From: Rhyzopertha dominica
Taxonomy: Eukaryota; Arthropoda; Insecta; Coleoptera; Bostrichidae
Reading direction: 5' to 3'
Assembly (NCBI GenBank): GCA_025024175.1
Contig: QCXZ01000053.1
Coordinates: 3,224,001 to 3,288,000 of the forward strand
DNA length: 64,000 bases
The notes under the pieces were generated by a model, which worked only from the letters and a program-made list of their open reading frames with translations, had not been told where the DNA came from and made no database searches. A program made the translations under genes and the position numbers. Below, one piece after another: positions 44,421 through 57,094 of this stretch (the stretch's first letter is position 1; each line of letters begins with the position of its first letter).

Positions 44421-47146
44421 GTATGTAACCCCAATTGTTCATGTTAGTTCAGATATTCATTCTTTCCTCGGAAAAGGCGGTTATGGTTTTTTCTTATCTG
44501 TTATCATTGTTTAACTAAGCAATTTTAATCTTGCAACAACGAATATGGCAAATCAGTTTCAAGAATTTTCCGAAAAAATAAGCAGCTACAACTTATGAAA
44601 GTCAACTGTCTTCCATTTGCGTCCCTGTTCTTCTCTGACACTATTTATTGTACTTGAGAGTATTTAATGTTGAAAATAGTTTATTAAATCTAATATTTGC
44701 TTTGGCAAATGCAATGAAAACTTTATTAGTAATATAATTGCAATCTTTAAAGCTCAAAGTGTTGCTGAAAAAATGGTCCTTAAATTTAGGACTGATGAAT
44801 ACTCTCTGAATTAAACTTAGTATATCACCTGTGCACACATCAATTAGATCGTTGCACCATGCGAAGAATGATTATTTCTGTCATTGTTCTTCTGGAGCTG
44901 AGCTATATAACTCGTTGATTAACGATTCATTAATTGATTACTTCACAAGTACAACGCATAAGATTTATCACTAGGTAATTAATATCGGAATGAATGCTTC
45001 TTCTGCCATTTGCATTTCCATCCGACGACGCGTTAGCCGGACGTATTACGTGAGTAATTCAAAGACCGTCATAAATAATTCAAAATAATGTTTCTCGACG
45101 CCACAAATAACGATTTACAGTTAATGTTCTTATAGTAACTGAGCTCTAGCATCAACTATGTATGATTCAATATAAATTATTCAAAAATCAGTTTTGTCTC
45201 AACTTTATTAATAATTCATTAGCAGAGTGCTTTCTGTTTTAAATGGCCATCGTCAGTGCCTTGTACAGTTATTATGAAAACATATTAATAATGGGGAAAT
45301 AGAAATTGATGTTGATAGAAACAAAAAAAAAATGAAAACAGCTACGATCGTTTAACGCGACACTTATCTCGAGTCATTTGCCTTCTTATCATACGGTTTC
45401 GTTGAGTTCTTTTAGCTGTAAGCATCGTTTTTCTTTTCTTTTTGCTGAAAGAACGCCTAAAAAGACGAGGCCTACATTTTTTAAACGTTGGTTAGATGAT
45501 CATTCTAGTTGTTAATGTCAGGCTTCAACAAAAAACAATCAACAATCCAATAGTATTAAGCATTTAGAAACAAAAACTAACAAAAATTGAAATGCAATGA
45601 AGAGAAACAAAAGGTTACAAAGGAATTTAGGTATACCGAAAGTATTGCACCCAAACTGAGCCTTGAAGTATGCCAGAATTTACAATGTATATATTATCTG
45701 AAAAAAATATTAACTTTGACCTGTTCTGTTTTATTACACAAGTAAATTATAATTAAATTTATGATAGGTGTAAAAGTTCGTGGTTAATAGTACTGAAGTC
45801 CCTGTTAAAATGAAATAAAAACAAAGGCACAGTAGTACAGCTATAACCTTGAAAAAGGCTATATTTANTAGTAGGTTTCGAGGTAGGTTTTATAGTTTAG
45901 GTNTAATTAAACAACTTATTATCTACTACTTAAGTGCTTAAATGAGAAGGATTCTTGTGTCGAAAATTTCGTGTACTATACAAAAGTTAAAAGTTGATAA
46001 AAACTAGAAAAGGAGTTAGTTATTTTTGGAGAATGACGTTCCATTAAATCACTATTAAATTCAGTTTTATATTGTACAGTTATGTCTATCTGAAGTATTA
46101 TATATACTCAGATGTTTCAAAGTAAAATGCAGTGTTGAAAATAGGTTTTTTTTTCATTTTAATACCAAGAGATACCAAAGATGTATAACAGTTTCACCTC
46201 TCAATCTTATTACTTCTACTGCAGCGCTTCAAAGTTTTACACAGCAACATCACGATTACCTTTATACTATCCGTTATTCATGGACTTGACTTCCGCGTTG
46301 GACGTCTTTAAAGACTTTGAAGACTGAAAACTTCAAGTATTTTAGTATTAATAAACATTTAAAAATAAGAGTTCTAGTTGTTTTTTTTTTAGACGAAGCG
46401 CTGAAAGAATAAGGGATGTAATTCGTGTCCGTTAGTTTTTTCTGTTCCGAATGATAACCGGTTATACTTTTCCAAACTATCGTTTGTTCTAAGAACAAGC
46501 CTAAGCAATGTTGTTCAAGTCAAACGTCAACGACCTTTTCAGCGTGCAATAAAATTACAAATGGACTCGTATAACCAGTAGTGCAGCAGATTAAATTTGG
46601 GATGTGCTAGGAACGTGGATACAATCCACTTGATGCGAATGCCACTAAATTGCTAAAAGACTTTCCGTGTATTCTTTAGATAAAAGGTGCTGGTTTGGCG
46701 TCACGAATCAGGTAAACATATTCATGATAGATACGGGACTTAATTTTGGTGTGCTTTGATGTTTCCTGTGGTCGAGTTTTATAATCTAGCCTACGAAAAA
46801 TCCTTATACTTTGGAACAGAAACAAATGTTCCTGATCACTGATAAATCAGATTTAATTAGTTTNACTCGTTAAAATTCGTGAAATAAAACCAATCATGGA
46901 TGCAGTTACGTCATTGACCAGATGAAAGATAAAAAAGGTTTTCGAGAGCAATAAAAAAGTATAAGCCGTTTATACATTACTTTACTATAGTGAAGTATCT
47001 TAATCGAAGGAAGAACTTTTAGAAATTCCTAGAACAGCTCGTATAGAGTATACGTGACGGTATATTTTATATATTAATTTGATTTTCAAGATTCCCAGAG
47101 TAATTTTTCTGCGATATACAATTCGCTAATTAGTTTCNCATAAATA
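44421..47146. other. Start of the long intron after the odd-skipped exon
   Basis: AT-rich, with several N bases. No next zinc-finger exon is visible. A short GC-richer patch at 45010-45070 (CGACGACGCGTTAGCCGGAC) is followed by homeodomain/bZIP-like words such as TTACGTGA and could be regulatory. Confidence 0.45.
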
Positions 47147-47730
47147 CGAGCCCAGTCCCATTTCAATTGTATTTAATGGACAGATATTTAATTATTTTCC
47201 CCACAACTTTTGAAAAATTTTCCATTTAATCAATTACTCATTTGTCTAATTTAAACATTTTATTTCTACTTAACTACCAAGTTGAAGTAAATCATGAGAA
47301 AACCTGAGTTACAAACAACTGACTTAATCTACTTCTTCAAAGGCTACCATTGAGTAACATCACCTTTACTTTTTACCACAGCGGTTATTCTTCTTGGTAT
47401 TGTATTCACTAAATTCTGGCAATCTTGTGGTGTGAACTTATCCCATATAAATTGAAGTTTATGCCTTAATTCAGGATTCGATTTGGCAGGAGTTGGGCGC
47501 AGTTGTTTTTTCATAATGTGCCAAAAAGTTTCTATAGAAGAAAGGTCAGAACTACTACAAAATCATTTCCTGACGTCCACATCTTCCCTATTGGGTAGCA
47601 AAAATTTATAGACTATAATTTAGAGAAACTATTTATAATAAAAACAAACAAAAGAAGTGATTTAGTTTAAAATTTTTAAGAACTTTTAATAATTCTGTTG
47701 ATGGGCCAACTGAAATGGGACAGGGCTTGT
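47147..47730 (-). mobile_element. Tc1 element remnant with transposase C-terminus
   Basis: The ends are inverted: CGAGCCCAGTCCCATTTCAA on the left and, inverted, ACAAGCCCTGTCCCATTTCA on the right. Inside, the minus strand from about 47640 to 47345 reads IETFWHIMKKQLRPTP then SNPELRHKLQFIWDKFTPQD and PRRITAVVKSKGDVTQW, the classic Tc1 C-terminus, starting at the third catalytic block (SSIE). Most of the transposase has been deleted. Related short copies lie at 8545 and 55984. Confidence 0.75.
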
Positions 47731-48109
47731 GATGTCTAAAGTTTTTTAGCCATTAACCACTTAGCTGGGGATTTTTTCTTCGGCTATGATACCAGGCATT
47801 GTCCAATGCGATAATAGACGGTCTTCAATTTTTTTTTAGACAGACTCCTCAAACCAATTGCGAAACGCTGTCCTCCCCGACTACAAAACCCGCTTGTCAT
47901 TCAAAATGGTAAAAATACAATATTTTTAAATAAAATTAGTATCTCCTAGAGGATTTAAACTTAATTTTAGGTAATTTCTTATAAGCGATGAACAAAGACG
48001 ATATTATAAGAAGCAACCAAAGATAAAACGAGAAAATAATTTGATTTATGACTAACTTTCAGTTTTGATTAATTCAGAAGAATTAAGCCGTATATCAAGA
48101 AGCAGATAT

Positions 48110-48560
48110 GAAACGCTGATCGTTTGAATCACCTATCACCGTATTGGCCAATAAATCGATCAAGACCGTTCGAAACCTGTAATATCGGTAACGAATGCGT
48201 GCGACCATTCCGTAGTTACGCGCTTCGTGCATATAGAATATGCTCATTTTCCCAGGACAACACTAATTAATCCAGCGCCGGCATTAAGTTTAGATTGGAT
48301 ACGTCCGACAAATACGTTTTCATCGGGCGCAATTTAAAAATTTTACATGCCTCGTCCTCTGTGCTCTGTAATTATTATTTTAGGTGTAATCACGGTTCGA
48401 ATCACGGCTAATAATTACCCAAAGAAATTGATCGATGATTAACTGTAATTACTGGCGATCGAGATTTCTCGGACGTTATCCTTGAACTGATCGAGACGGC
48501 CGCGGCTTGAGGAGAGAATTAGCTTCGTACTAAAGGACCACGTATGGGTATTTTAGGCGG
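48110..48560. promoter_or_regulatory. Candidate enhancer in the odd-skipped intron
   Basis: A GC-richer block with no credible frame. It is dense in homeodomain-type words: TAATTAATCC (containing an Otx/Bicoid-like TAATCC), CTAATAATTACC, GATTAACTGTAATTACTGG and repeated GATCGA. It sits about 3.7 kb downstream of a developmental transcription-factor exon. Function is inferred from position and composition only. Confidence 0.3.
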
Positions 48561-49179
48561 AATAATAATTCGCGCTTTTGGCAATGTACAGCCAAATAGG
48601 GACTACAAATGACTGCACTCGATATGCATGTTTCGAAAGCCTATAATATACAAAGTGAAGGGGACGATTCTATTCGAAAAATTAGCGTCACAAGTTTATA
48701 CGCCATTTTGTCAAAATTCAACAGTAACAAAGATACACGGTGTCAAAATTATATTTTCGAGTTTGTGTATCGACTATCTCCGAATTTTGCCAAACACATT
48801 TCCTATATAAGGGCTTAAACTGCCCTTGGCTCTTATTAAATTATCATACTGAAAATTAGACGCGCGCCGGCGCCGTTTCAGTATAAGCTATAAGCGTAGG
48901 GTTTTGTTCTCAATTTGTAATTACAAATTTTCAGTAAGTATTTCAATACGTGCGCGTGCACCCTTTTGTAGTTCTAATCGTGATTTTCTCAACGTAAAGC
49001 TAATCTAACCGTAATCTATTAAATTCCGTCTTTATACAATAGCAAATGCAACGTAAGGTCTCTTCTACTGCTAGAGAAAAGTAGACCTTAGATGTAACCC
49101 ACTAATAAACAATTACTTTTACTGTTGTTTGTGCTTGTGGTCACCCACAATTTGTATTTAAAAGCAAAGCAATGCCCGT

Positions 49180-49431
49180 TTACTGAAAAAAATTATTAAA
49201 TGCATCAGCGTTGATACTAACAATGATATTGCAAGGAGAATGAATGTCCTTGGCTTCTTAAATGTGCTGAAAGAAGAGCTGCTAATAGAAGATCCAGCAG
49301 CATATAAAAATTTTCTACAAATAAGCAATGCTTCATTTGAAAAATTGTTTGAACTTGTCCAACACAAAATAGGGAAACAAGGTACACAATTCCGTGAAAG
49401 CATTCCTTCCGTTTCATCTACAAAAGCATGA
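49180..49431 (+). mobile_element. PIF/Harbinger transposase N-terminal fragment
   Basis: The plus frame reads VLGFLNVLKEELLIEDPAAY then KNFLQISNASFEKLFELVQH and KIGKQGTQFRESIPSVSSTK, wording typical of the N-terminal region of HARBI1-like transposases. It then stops. The DDE core was not found downstream, so it is a truncated relic. Confidence 0.6.
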
Positions 49432-49949
49432 CAACACATCACGTTCCCGGGGTTGTCAAAAGCGTACTCACATCAATATACATATTTTAAGAGGCCTAAA
49501 ACTGCATTTCATGTTGATGTATTAATTAGCAGGTAGTAGGAAGTCAGCCCAAAATAACAAATAGCCCCTATTCAAAAGTTTATTTCGCGGGTACCAGTAC
49601 AAAAGCTGCCTAAATTATCACCCAGAACTTTCGTATTTGTGTTTATATATAAATCTAAAAATACAGAACTTAAGATGGTAAAAAATCTCTGTTGTCTCGT
49701 TACATTATGATAAAATAATCCGTTTTTGATGACGATGACAGTCTTTTTATAGGCAAAATTTTGTGCTAACTTTAAAGAAATGGAAATTAACAGTTTTACT
49801 TTTGGTCCCATTTTGTAAGGTCAGTTAGAAAACAAAGTCCAGAGGAAGTCAACGCACACAGACAGATATTTACATGCCACATCTCACCACCCTCCCACAC
49901 AAAATAATAGTCTTATAGGGAAAACAAAGTTAGAGCTCACCGCATACGT

Positions 49950-50440
49950 TTTACCAAGAAATCTACTTGAGGTGGAGGTAATTTACTAAACTCGTTAGTC
50001 AACCACTTAGAAAGCAGGTAAGTTGGATTGGAAACAAGTAGCTTCGACCTTGAAGATTTTGACACTTAGCAATAACATTTTTTGTTTGTTGAATTAATTT
50101 TGCCAATGGCATTCGAAGTAGTTTGTTGTATGGACCTTTTTCGAGAAGGTAGTTGACCCTGTCAAAATAATCTTCTTTATCTAGTATCATAAACTTATTA
50201 CCTTTGTCAGCTTTCAAATAAAATTATTCCCTATTTGAATTTTACCTGCGTTTCTAACATAACTTATCGGAAGAATCAAAATTTCGGATAAAGCTTTCTA
50301 TACCAGCTATGATTTCAGAAACCTGTGGGTTTCCATAGGGTAAATTAAATTTCAGACCTTTATCGAGAAAGGCTATTTCTTTTTCACTAAAAGTTTCAGA
50401 AGATTGATTAATGTTCTTTTAGATTGAGTGTTCTCTAACC
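49950..50440 (-). mobile_element. Penelope-like retroelement fragment
   Basis: Minus-strand frames in order: GLKFNLPYGNPQVSEIIAGI, then KADKGNKFMILDKEDYFDRV followed by YLLEKGPYNKLL. The KADKGN...ILDxxDY and Y-LL-GPY-KL pattern opens the reverse transcriptase of Penelope-like elements. One frameshift and stops follow. No GIY-YIG endonuclease part was found. Confidence 0.65.
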
Positions 50441-52059
50441 GATTTCAAGGAGTCACCTTATTATTCTACTAAAGATGGAATTAGCTGCTGAAATACGTTA
50501 TTTTTTACTGTTTCAAAAAAGTTTCCTTGTCTTCAAGACGGCGACTTTTTTTTTGAAATTATTGAATTATATATGATTTTGTAAAAACATTATGATCAAG
50601 CTGCATTCGAGCCGGCCTTCTAGAGTGGCTTCTAGACATACTTTAATTTACATTCCACACCGCCACAACTAATAATACCATCTTCTTTTTTGAAGAACTG
50701 GTTGAGTCATTGGGCGCCCGATCTTCACGTTTCGGCCGCCTAATGGTGTGAATATTATTTGAAAGGCGTTCTTTAGTGGCCGCGCGCGTAATTAACTCTA
50801 ATGGCTTATAATTTATAAAAATTATACCGAGTTGCAGTCCAAATACACACCGCAGTGGAAACAGCTCGGACAAAGGAGAAACCAAGGGCGCGCGATCGTA
50901 AAAAAATTTCCAATAGTCGGGGGCCGACAAAGCGGTTCGCGCCGCCTTTGACATTTAAGGTGTACTGTGCCCTGATTAACATACACTTACTACAGACAAC
51001 ACGCAGACACTTGAGGCACGCCTATAACATAATAGCGGCGAACTGGATCGCTGCAGAAGGAAAAATGTAAATATACCGTAATATTGTTGCTGGTCATTTC
51101 CGCCTTCGGGTTTGATACAACTGGGAAACGAGCGACTCCTGAGGCAAGAGCGTTTAAGAGTCAATAAAAAACTATTAATTTAATTGGTCATTCTGGTTCT
51201 GCTTGAAATTGAAATAGAGCAGTATGCATCTAAAATGATGGTGGGTCATTAAAGATTTTTGCAGAGCTTCATTTAGCTGAAAAGCCAAATGGCTTTGACA
51301 ATAAATGAAAATTGGAAGTAGTATCAACAACAAGTGTTTTGCTATTATTACTTCGACGTATTTCACGGTCATCAGAACCAAAATCTAAAATTTGGTTTCG
51401 TTATTATATGGCCTCTTGGCTCCGACACCCAACATTCTGATATAAAATTGAAGAAAGCAATAATTCTCTCCAATTTCTACCAAATAGTCATTTGGGTCAC
51501 CCTATTTATTGCAAAGCCAGTGCAGTATCAATTTTTGAACCAGGCAAACTAACTCTTAAACTCCGATATTATTATGTTACGTATGTTATGTTGAAGGTGC
51601 ACAGACACAATCAGTAAAACTCTTAAAAAACAACTCATGCGTACTATCTTCAAGCCCCCTTCAAATTGTCACAGATTCTTTCAACTTAGAACGACAAAAT
51701 AAATCCTCTATCTTCTAGAGATATTTACAGCATCGCTTGTTCCTGCGGATAGTTCAGCATGCATTTTCTGCATTTTCAACTTCGTATCAGCTCTCGTTTC
51801 TGAGGTATGGACGCAAGTTGCATTCTTTAAATGGGTAGGGGGTCAAAGGCATTTAAAAATGTATCACACAATTGATGATTCTCAATTCAAAAGTGTAAAT
51901 ACAATAATTGAACCTCAACGAACAAGAAGAATGAAAACAATTTTCTTTATCGCTTGACTAGTGATAAGTTTCGTCTAGTTTGATCAATTTTTTGTGAAAT
52001 GGTATCCTGAAAGTAAAAAAGAAAAACATAATTTCGTATGTTTTCAGATTTACATCACA

Positions 52060-53060
52060 GAATAATGTTCTTTGTAGCATATTTGGAGGCAAGTTCTGCC
52101 CTGGTTCGTCCTATTATATCTGCTGCATTGTGTAGCCGATCAGCATAAATCCGATTTTTCAGATACCCCCACAGGAAAAAGTCAAGCGCCGTCAGATCAG
52201 GGGAACGTGCTGGGCATTCTATCGCTCCGCACCTACCAATCCATATCTGTTCAGAAGGACACGATTAGAAAACAGGTTTGATAGATCCTACTTTTAGCTC
52301 AAAATCGACATGCAGATGTATTTTGAGCTGCAGATTCCAAAAATTCGGCCAGAAATGAGCTAGGACGTCAGGCTGCTTAATTTGCACCACGTTTCCAGCG
52401 AACCTTTGCAGCTAGTGACCAACTGAGACCATTCCTGAATTCAGCAGGTCCAGATTAGTAAATATGCATGAAATTAGCTAAATCGGAGGTGCAAAAATTT
52501 TAAGGTCCAAAATGATTTTCGATGGATCCTACTTTTAGCTCAAAATCGACATGCAGATGTACTCTGTTTCATTTTGTAACATAAGTTCTGGTATAATGTG
52601 TGCCCGCAAGAGCAATAAATACTTAAATGCATTCAAATTTCCATCGATGAGAAAAGGCCCAATAATGTGCTCACCGATAATACCATAGCAGACATTCACT
52701 TTCTGAGGGTGTTGTGTGTGGACTTGTTCCATCCAGTGTGGATTTGTGTCTGACCAATATCTGCAATTATGTTTATTCACATTACCATTGAGCCAAAAAG
52801 TCGCTTCATCAAGAAACAATCCAATTTGAAACGTTTCTATCTTCATTTATCATGTTCATAGCAGTTTTCGCGCAAGTCTAGCCTACGATGGAATCATGTT
52901 TGCTCAGTTCTTGTAGTAAGTGAATTTTGTATGGATGAAACAGATCTTTTGCTAATATGGTGAGCAAGAGCACGCTGTTGTACGAAACACTCGGGATTCT
53001 CTTGCACATCTAAGATGACATTCAAGCTACTTTTCTCACTCTTAGCAACCTTTGGACGTC
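52060..53060 (-). mobile_element. Mariner-like transposase relic, interrupted
   Basis: Minus-strand frames in family order: ALAHHISKRSVSSIQNS (helix-turn-helix), FLDEATFWLNGNVNKHNCRY (first Asp), VNVCYGIIGEHIIGPFLIDG, then after an insertion SNRVLLNRYGLVGA and the third block in another frame near 52180. The part with the second catalytic Asp is gone, replaced by the repeat insert 52284-52561. Several frameshifts. Confidence 0.7.
52284..52561. repeat. Satellite-like repeat, 241-bp period, about 1.15 units
   Basis: GATCCTACTTTTAGCTCAAA followed by ATCGACATGCAGATGTA occurs at 52284-52320 and again, identical, at 52525-52561, exactly 241 bases apart. The DNA between is unlike the surrounding transposase. 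This looks like one unit plus the start of a second from a tandem or Helitron-borne repeat, inserted into a mariner relic. Confidence 0.65.
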
Positions 53061-54717
53061 TTGGTTCTTGACGATTTTTAATTTAATTCTTACTACTCTC
53101 ACACAACCATATATAAAAACAATGTTCTAAACTCGTTAATTTGCAACGCTTTCTCAATAATTATGTAGATACAACACATAACGACTAACGATTTGTTACC
53201 ATAAAAATAACACAAAGTGCCGCTGCAGTATCATTTGTATTCTGAATGCCACGAAATTAATAATCGTTAGCGCGGTATTGATCTCTCGACGAGCGGCAAA
53301 CTTCAAAATTGATGAGGTTGATGGTACTGTTGTTCGAGAATGAATCTGCACCTGCAACAGTTGAGGAATTTTTCAGGAATGCACAAAAATGCGATTCAAG
53401 GAAGATCAGCAATTCATTGTCCCAGAAAGACACCTCATCATGAATATTGTTTCGACCCTTTACCAACACAACAAATCAGCGTAGTCAACACGCAATTGTG
53501 TCCGGAATTACAACCTTATCCACCACGGCTCTACCAGTTTACCACACAAAAAGCCTCACGTTGATTACTCCGACCAAGTTTCTTTGTCGACATTCCCGAG
53601 ATTGCTGTTTTGTGTACAGAGACGTTTAATTTCATGGATAATTTGCCACAGTTTTAATGTGATTTTAAACTCATTCCATGACGCCATTAGCCATCGGAGT
53701 CCATTACGTTATCTACAAAAACTCGCAGTCCCAGAGTTCATAATAAGCCAAGCTGACTTGCGATTCCATCGCATACCAGACGGGTTTCTTTTGAATTCGA
53801 CGGTGTTTGTCTTTTAATTAGGACCGCATGTTTACAGCTGTGTATTTATTCAATTTGCTATGGAATGTATCACTTTTGGAAACGATGGAAGATGGACATG
53901 TGAATCTATAGTATATGGATATACTGTTTAGCAGGCATCTGATAGAAAGCATGGCACCTGTCAATCTCAAAATGAAATGGTAAACTCATACAGTTGTTTT
54001 TTCTATTTAATGTGTTTAATATTTTAGATGCAACATGTACCTAGAACTTTTTAGAAGCTATAAGAATATGTATTTGGAATGTAGATTTTTTTAAAAGGAA
54101 CACCCTTTACTCCTGATTTCATAAATATAAGCATAGTTAATATCTAGATCAGCCGATTTTAAAACGTAACAGCAACATCATAATATTAACAAATAAAAAG
54201 CTAAATAATTGGTGAGGCATTGAACAAGATATATGTTACAGTTGTTCGATATGTCGCCCATTATTAATAATACGCTTCTTGCAATTTTCTTCGTTTTTAT
54301 TTATCGCATTGACCATAAAATTAGATTTTTCTTTCTTCTTTGAAGTGTTTATGCAATTAGTTACGTTTTTGAATAACACGATAGAAAGGATTCTGAAAAT
54401 GTCAGGCTGTTAGCTGGCCGTTCTATACCCTTATCTTTCCCAGTCCATAAGTTAAGTATGATAAATACGATTCCAAAGTTTTGGGAAAACTGGAAATTCT
54501 TATGAAAATAGTTTTATATTTGTATCAAATTTTTAAGCAAACACTCTTAACTATCCTTATTATATAACAAAGTCGTAGTTATAAATTTTATCAAACATAA
54601 AGCGGGAAAAACATTTTGTAATAAAATAAATAATAAAAAAGATATAGAATTAACGAGTTCTTTATATTCAATAGACATTGAAATGAAAGAAAACGCATAA
54701 AGTAATTTCTTTTCATT

Positions 54718-55056
54718 TCATACAGCAAATCTTTCAGTCGCCAAGCATATCGTGCAAATTACTCTTCTGTCAACACCAACTCCATTTTCCGTTAACAAAC
54801 AAACTCCTCGGTGGTTACAGACAGAAACTAATTTAGAGAAAAATTGGATCATATTGACCACATTATTAGCGTCGGGATATTCAGTGCTGTTGAATAACAG
54901 TGAAGCATCGCAGGCAGCTGAGTCGGGTAGAAGATTTTTCAACGGATCAAGACAGCATCTATCTATCCGGTTAGCCTTGGAACTCGCGGCCAAAGACCGG
55001 ACCACATCCACCACGCGCTCCGGATGAGATGCCACATTGCCAAGTCTTCGAATATG
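54718..55056 (-). CDS. Orphan open frame, possible exon or retained fragment
   Basis: From an acceptor-like TTACAG the minus strand is open for 112 codons, HIRRLGNVASHPERVVDVV onward, ending ICLATERFAV-stop. It has mixed codon use, several Cys and no low complexity, unlike most frames around it. I recognise no family. No upstream exon or further support was found, and the antisense frame is also open for 91 codons, so it may be chance or a processed fragment. Confidence 0.25.
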   Translation of the reverse strand, partial: HIRRLGNVASHPERVVDVVRSLAASSKANRIDRCCLDPLKNLLPDSAACDASLLFNSTEYPDANNVVNMIQFFSKLVSVCNHRGVCLLTENGVGVDRRVICTICLATERFAV

Positions 55057-55983
55057 CTGTAATGGTATTGTCTACACGGGACACTCAATCTTCTAACTGA
55101 TCTTTGAAGAATATCTGGTTTCTACTAAATACACTTTTTGTTTATAAATGCTTACATGGATGGAGCTAAAGGAAAATGATTTTCTTTTTTTATAAGGCAT
55201 TGTAGGTTGATAAAACACAGCAACATAAATCTTAGGGTTATTGCGCTGGCAATATCGCACAGGACACATACTGCGTTAAGTTATCGAGCGAAGATGTTCC
55301 CCTGATATATTGGTTTAAAGTAATTATGAAGAGATACATCATAAAGTTCGTGGTTGGAAAAGTTTCTAGGAATTCTTGCCAGTGTAATCCATTTGGACAG
55401 AAAGACCTGTCTTAATTGTGATGTTTAAAATCCTTCACTTGAAATAATCTACCTCGATGAAAACAATGCATACCAATTTCAACGTAGCCTCCAATTAACA
55501 CACCATTCAACAACAAATCTTCTCTTCGTAAGTAAATAAATAAACCTCAATGTGGTGGGCACTGTGAAGGCGTCGTAGTAAATAAATGGGTGTGCCCATT
55601 GTGTGGCATGTCTCCTTTTCCTCTTATAACTTCTGGAGCATCTCGTTGTGCCACGAGTGGGCGCGTGGATCTCAAACACAGTACTTATCACCAACGATTT
55701 TGCTGTTTGTAGGTAGTTAATTGATAGAATATTACTCCACACTAAACTTGATGATGATTTTAATGGTAATACAGAAATAACTTACAGAACTGTAGATGAT
55801 TTTAAAACTAATGAGTCAAATGAGTGATGAAAAACGAAGGCAGTCTTGGAGATCCTCATTAAATGTGTTGTTTTCTGAACCCTCTCAATGCGACCAATAG
55901 TGGAAACATAAAAAGAGTTCCAAATCACAGTGCCTTAACATTGAAAAGCTCATTAAACTGCCTCTTGATAAAATCAGGGAATA

Positions 55984-56358
55984 CGAGCCCTGTCCCGTTT
56001 CAGTTAGCCCATCAACAGAATTATTAAAATTTCTTAAAAACTTTAAACAAAATGGCTTCTTGGAGTTTGTTTTTATTATAAATAGTTTCTCTAAATTATG
56101 GTCAATTAATTTTTACGCACAATTGAACTGTTCTCAATAATCAAAAATGTATAGTAGTAGTGTTTGTAACTCAGGTTTTTTCATGATTTGCTTCAACTTG
56201 GTCGTTAGGTAGAAATAAAATGTTTGAATTACACAAATAAATAATTGATTAAGTGGGAAATGTTTCAAAAGTTATGGTGAACAATAATTAAATATCTGTT
56301 TGATAATAGCATTACAACTCCTGCCCATTAAATACCAGTTGAAATGGGACTGGACACG
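55984..56358. mobile_element. Non-autonomous Tc1-like copy
   Basis: A 375-bp element flanked by TA. The left end CGAGCCCTGTCCCGTTTCAG and inverted right end CGTGTCCAGTCCCATTTCAA are the same terminal repeats as in the element at 47147, in reverse orientation. Inner segments such as GATTTGCTTCAACTTGGT are shared too. It has no coding capacity, so it would depend on a Tc1 transposase. Confidence 0.7.
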
Positions 56359-56890
56359 TATACTATTTGCACAAGCATATATATTTATGTCAATATCGCT
56401 AATATGGCCAAAATGTTCCATTGTTAAACCAGATACATTGTAGTAATACGTAATAGCCTTGTGTATACATATTATAGTGTGCTCACCTTATGGGATTTAT
56501 CGTGGACACCTATTTTGCTAATTTATCTCTGTATGGTGGCGGTACGTAGCGGTAAACATAGGAACTGCTACATGGTATTAAATGCGGTAAATCTGAGCTT
56601 TGAATTTCGTTAAAGGGAAATATCAGACTGTACCCCTTCCATAAAACGTCTGCATTACACGACCAGGACCAATGAGCGCGGGTGAGGGAACGCGGGGNTC
56701 AAACAACTTCTAATAACAGCGTGATTGATATACGATATACGTGCACCTGCACGAGCCATCGAAAAATGAGCATTTTCGACTTTCGCGATTTCACACATCA
56801 TGACATGCANATTGCAAAGTTCGGATACGCAATGGCTATTAATAAAATCTCTATATTAAAAAACTGTTTCATACAAAGATCGCTGGCAAT

Positions 56891-57094
56891 TTATAGACAA
56901 ATTTTGTTAATTTGGCTAATTAGGTAGGAGCGTTTACGTTTGCGACTATACCTACTTTGATATTTATTTCGTAGTTTATGAATTTTTGGTAAAGCATAGC
57001 TTTTTAATATTAAGGGATTTTTTAACTTTAATTTGTATTGAACGTATTGAAGATTACTATCTATCTGTATATTAACAATCCTATTAGGTAACAT
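56891..57094 (-). mobile_element. Second Penelope-like fragment
   Basis: A minus-strand frame contains LKNPLILKSYALPKIHKLRN. The x-YxLPKIHK motif is diagnostic of Penelope-like reverse transcriptases, a little downstream of the KADKGN block. Only this part survives. It lies 6.5 kb from the other Penelope fragment. Confidence 0.5.

Noticed and set aside
48404..48418. GGTTCGAATC resembling a Pol III B box
   Set aside because: No A box at the right distance; it sits within the GC-richer candidate regulatory block.
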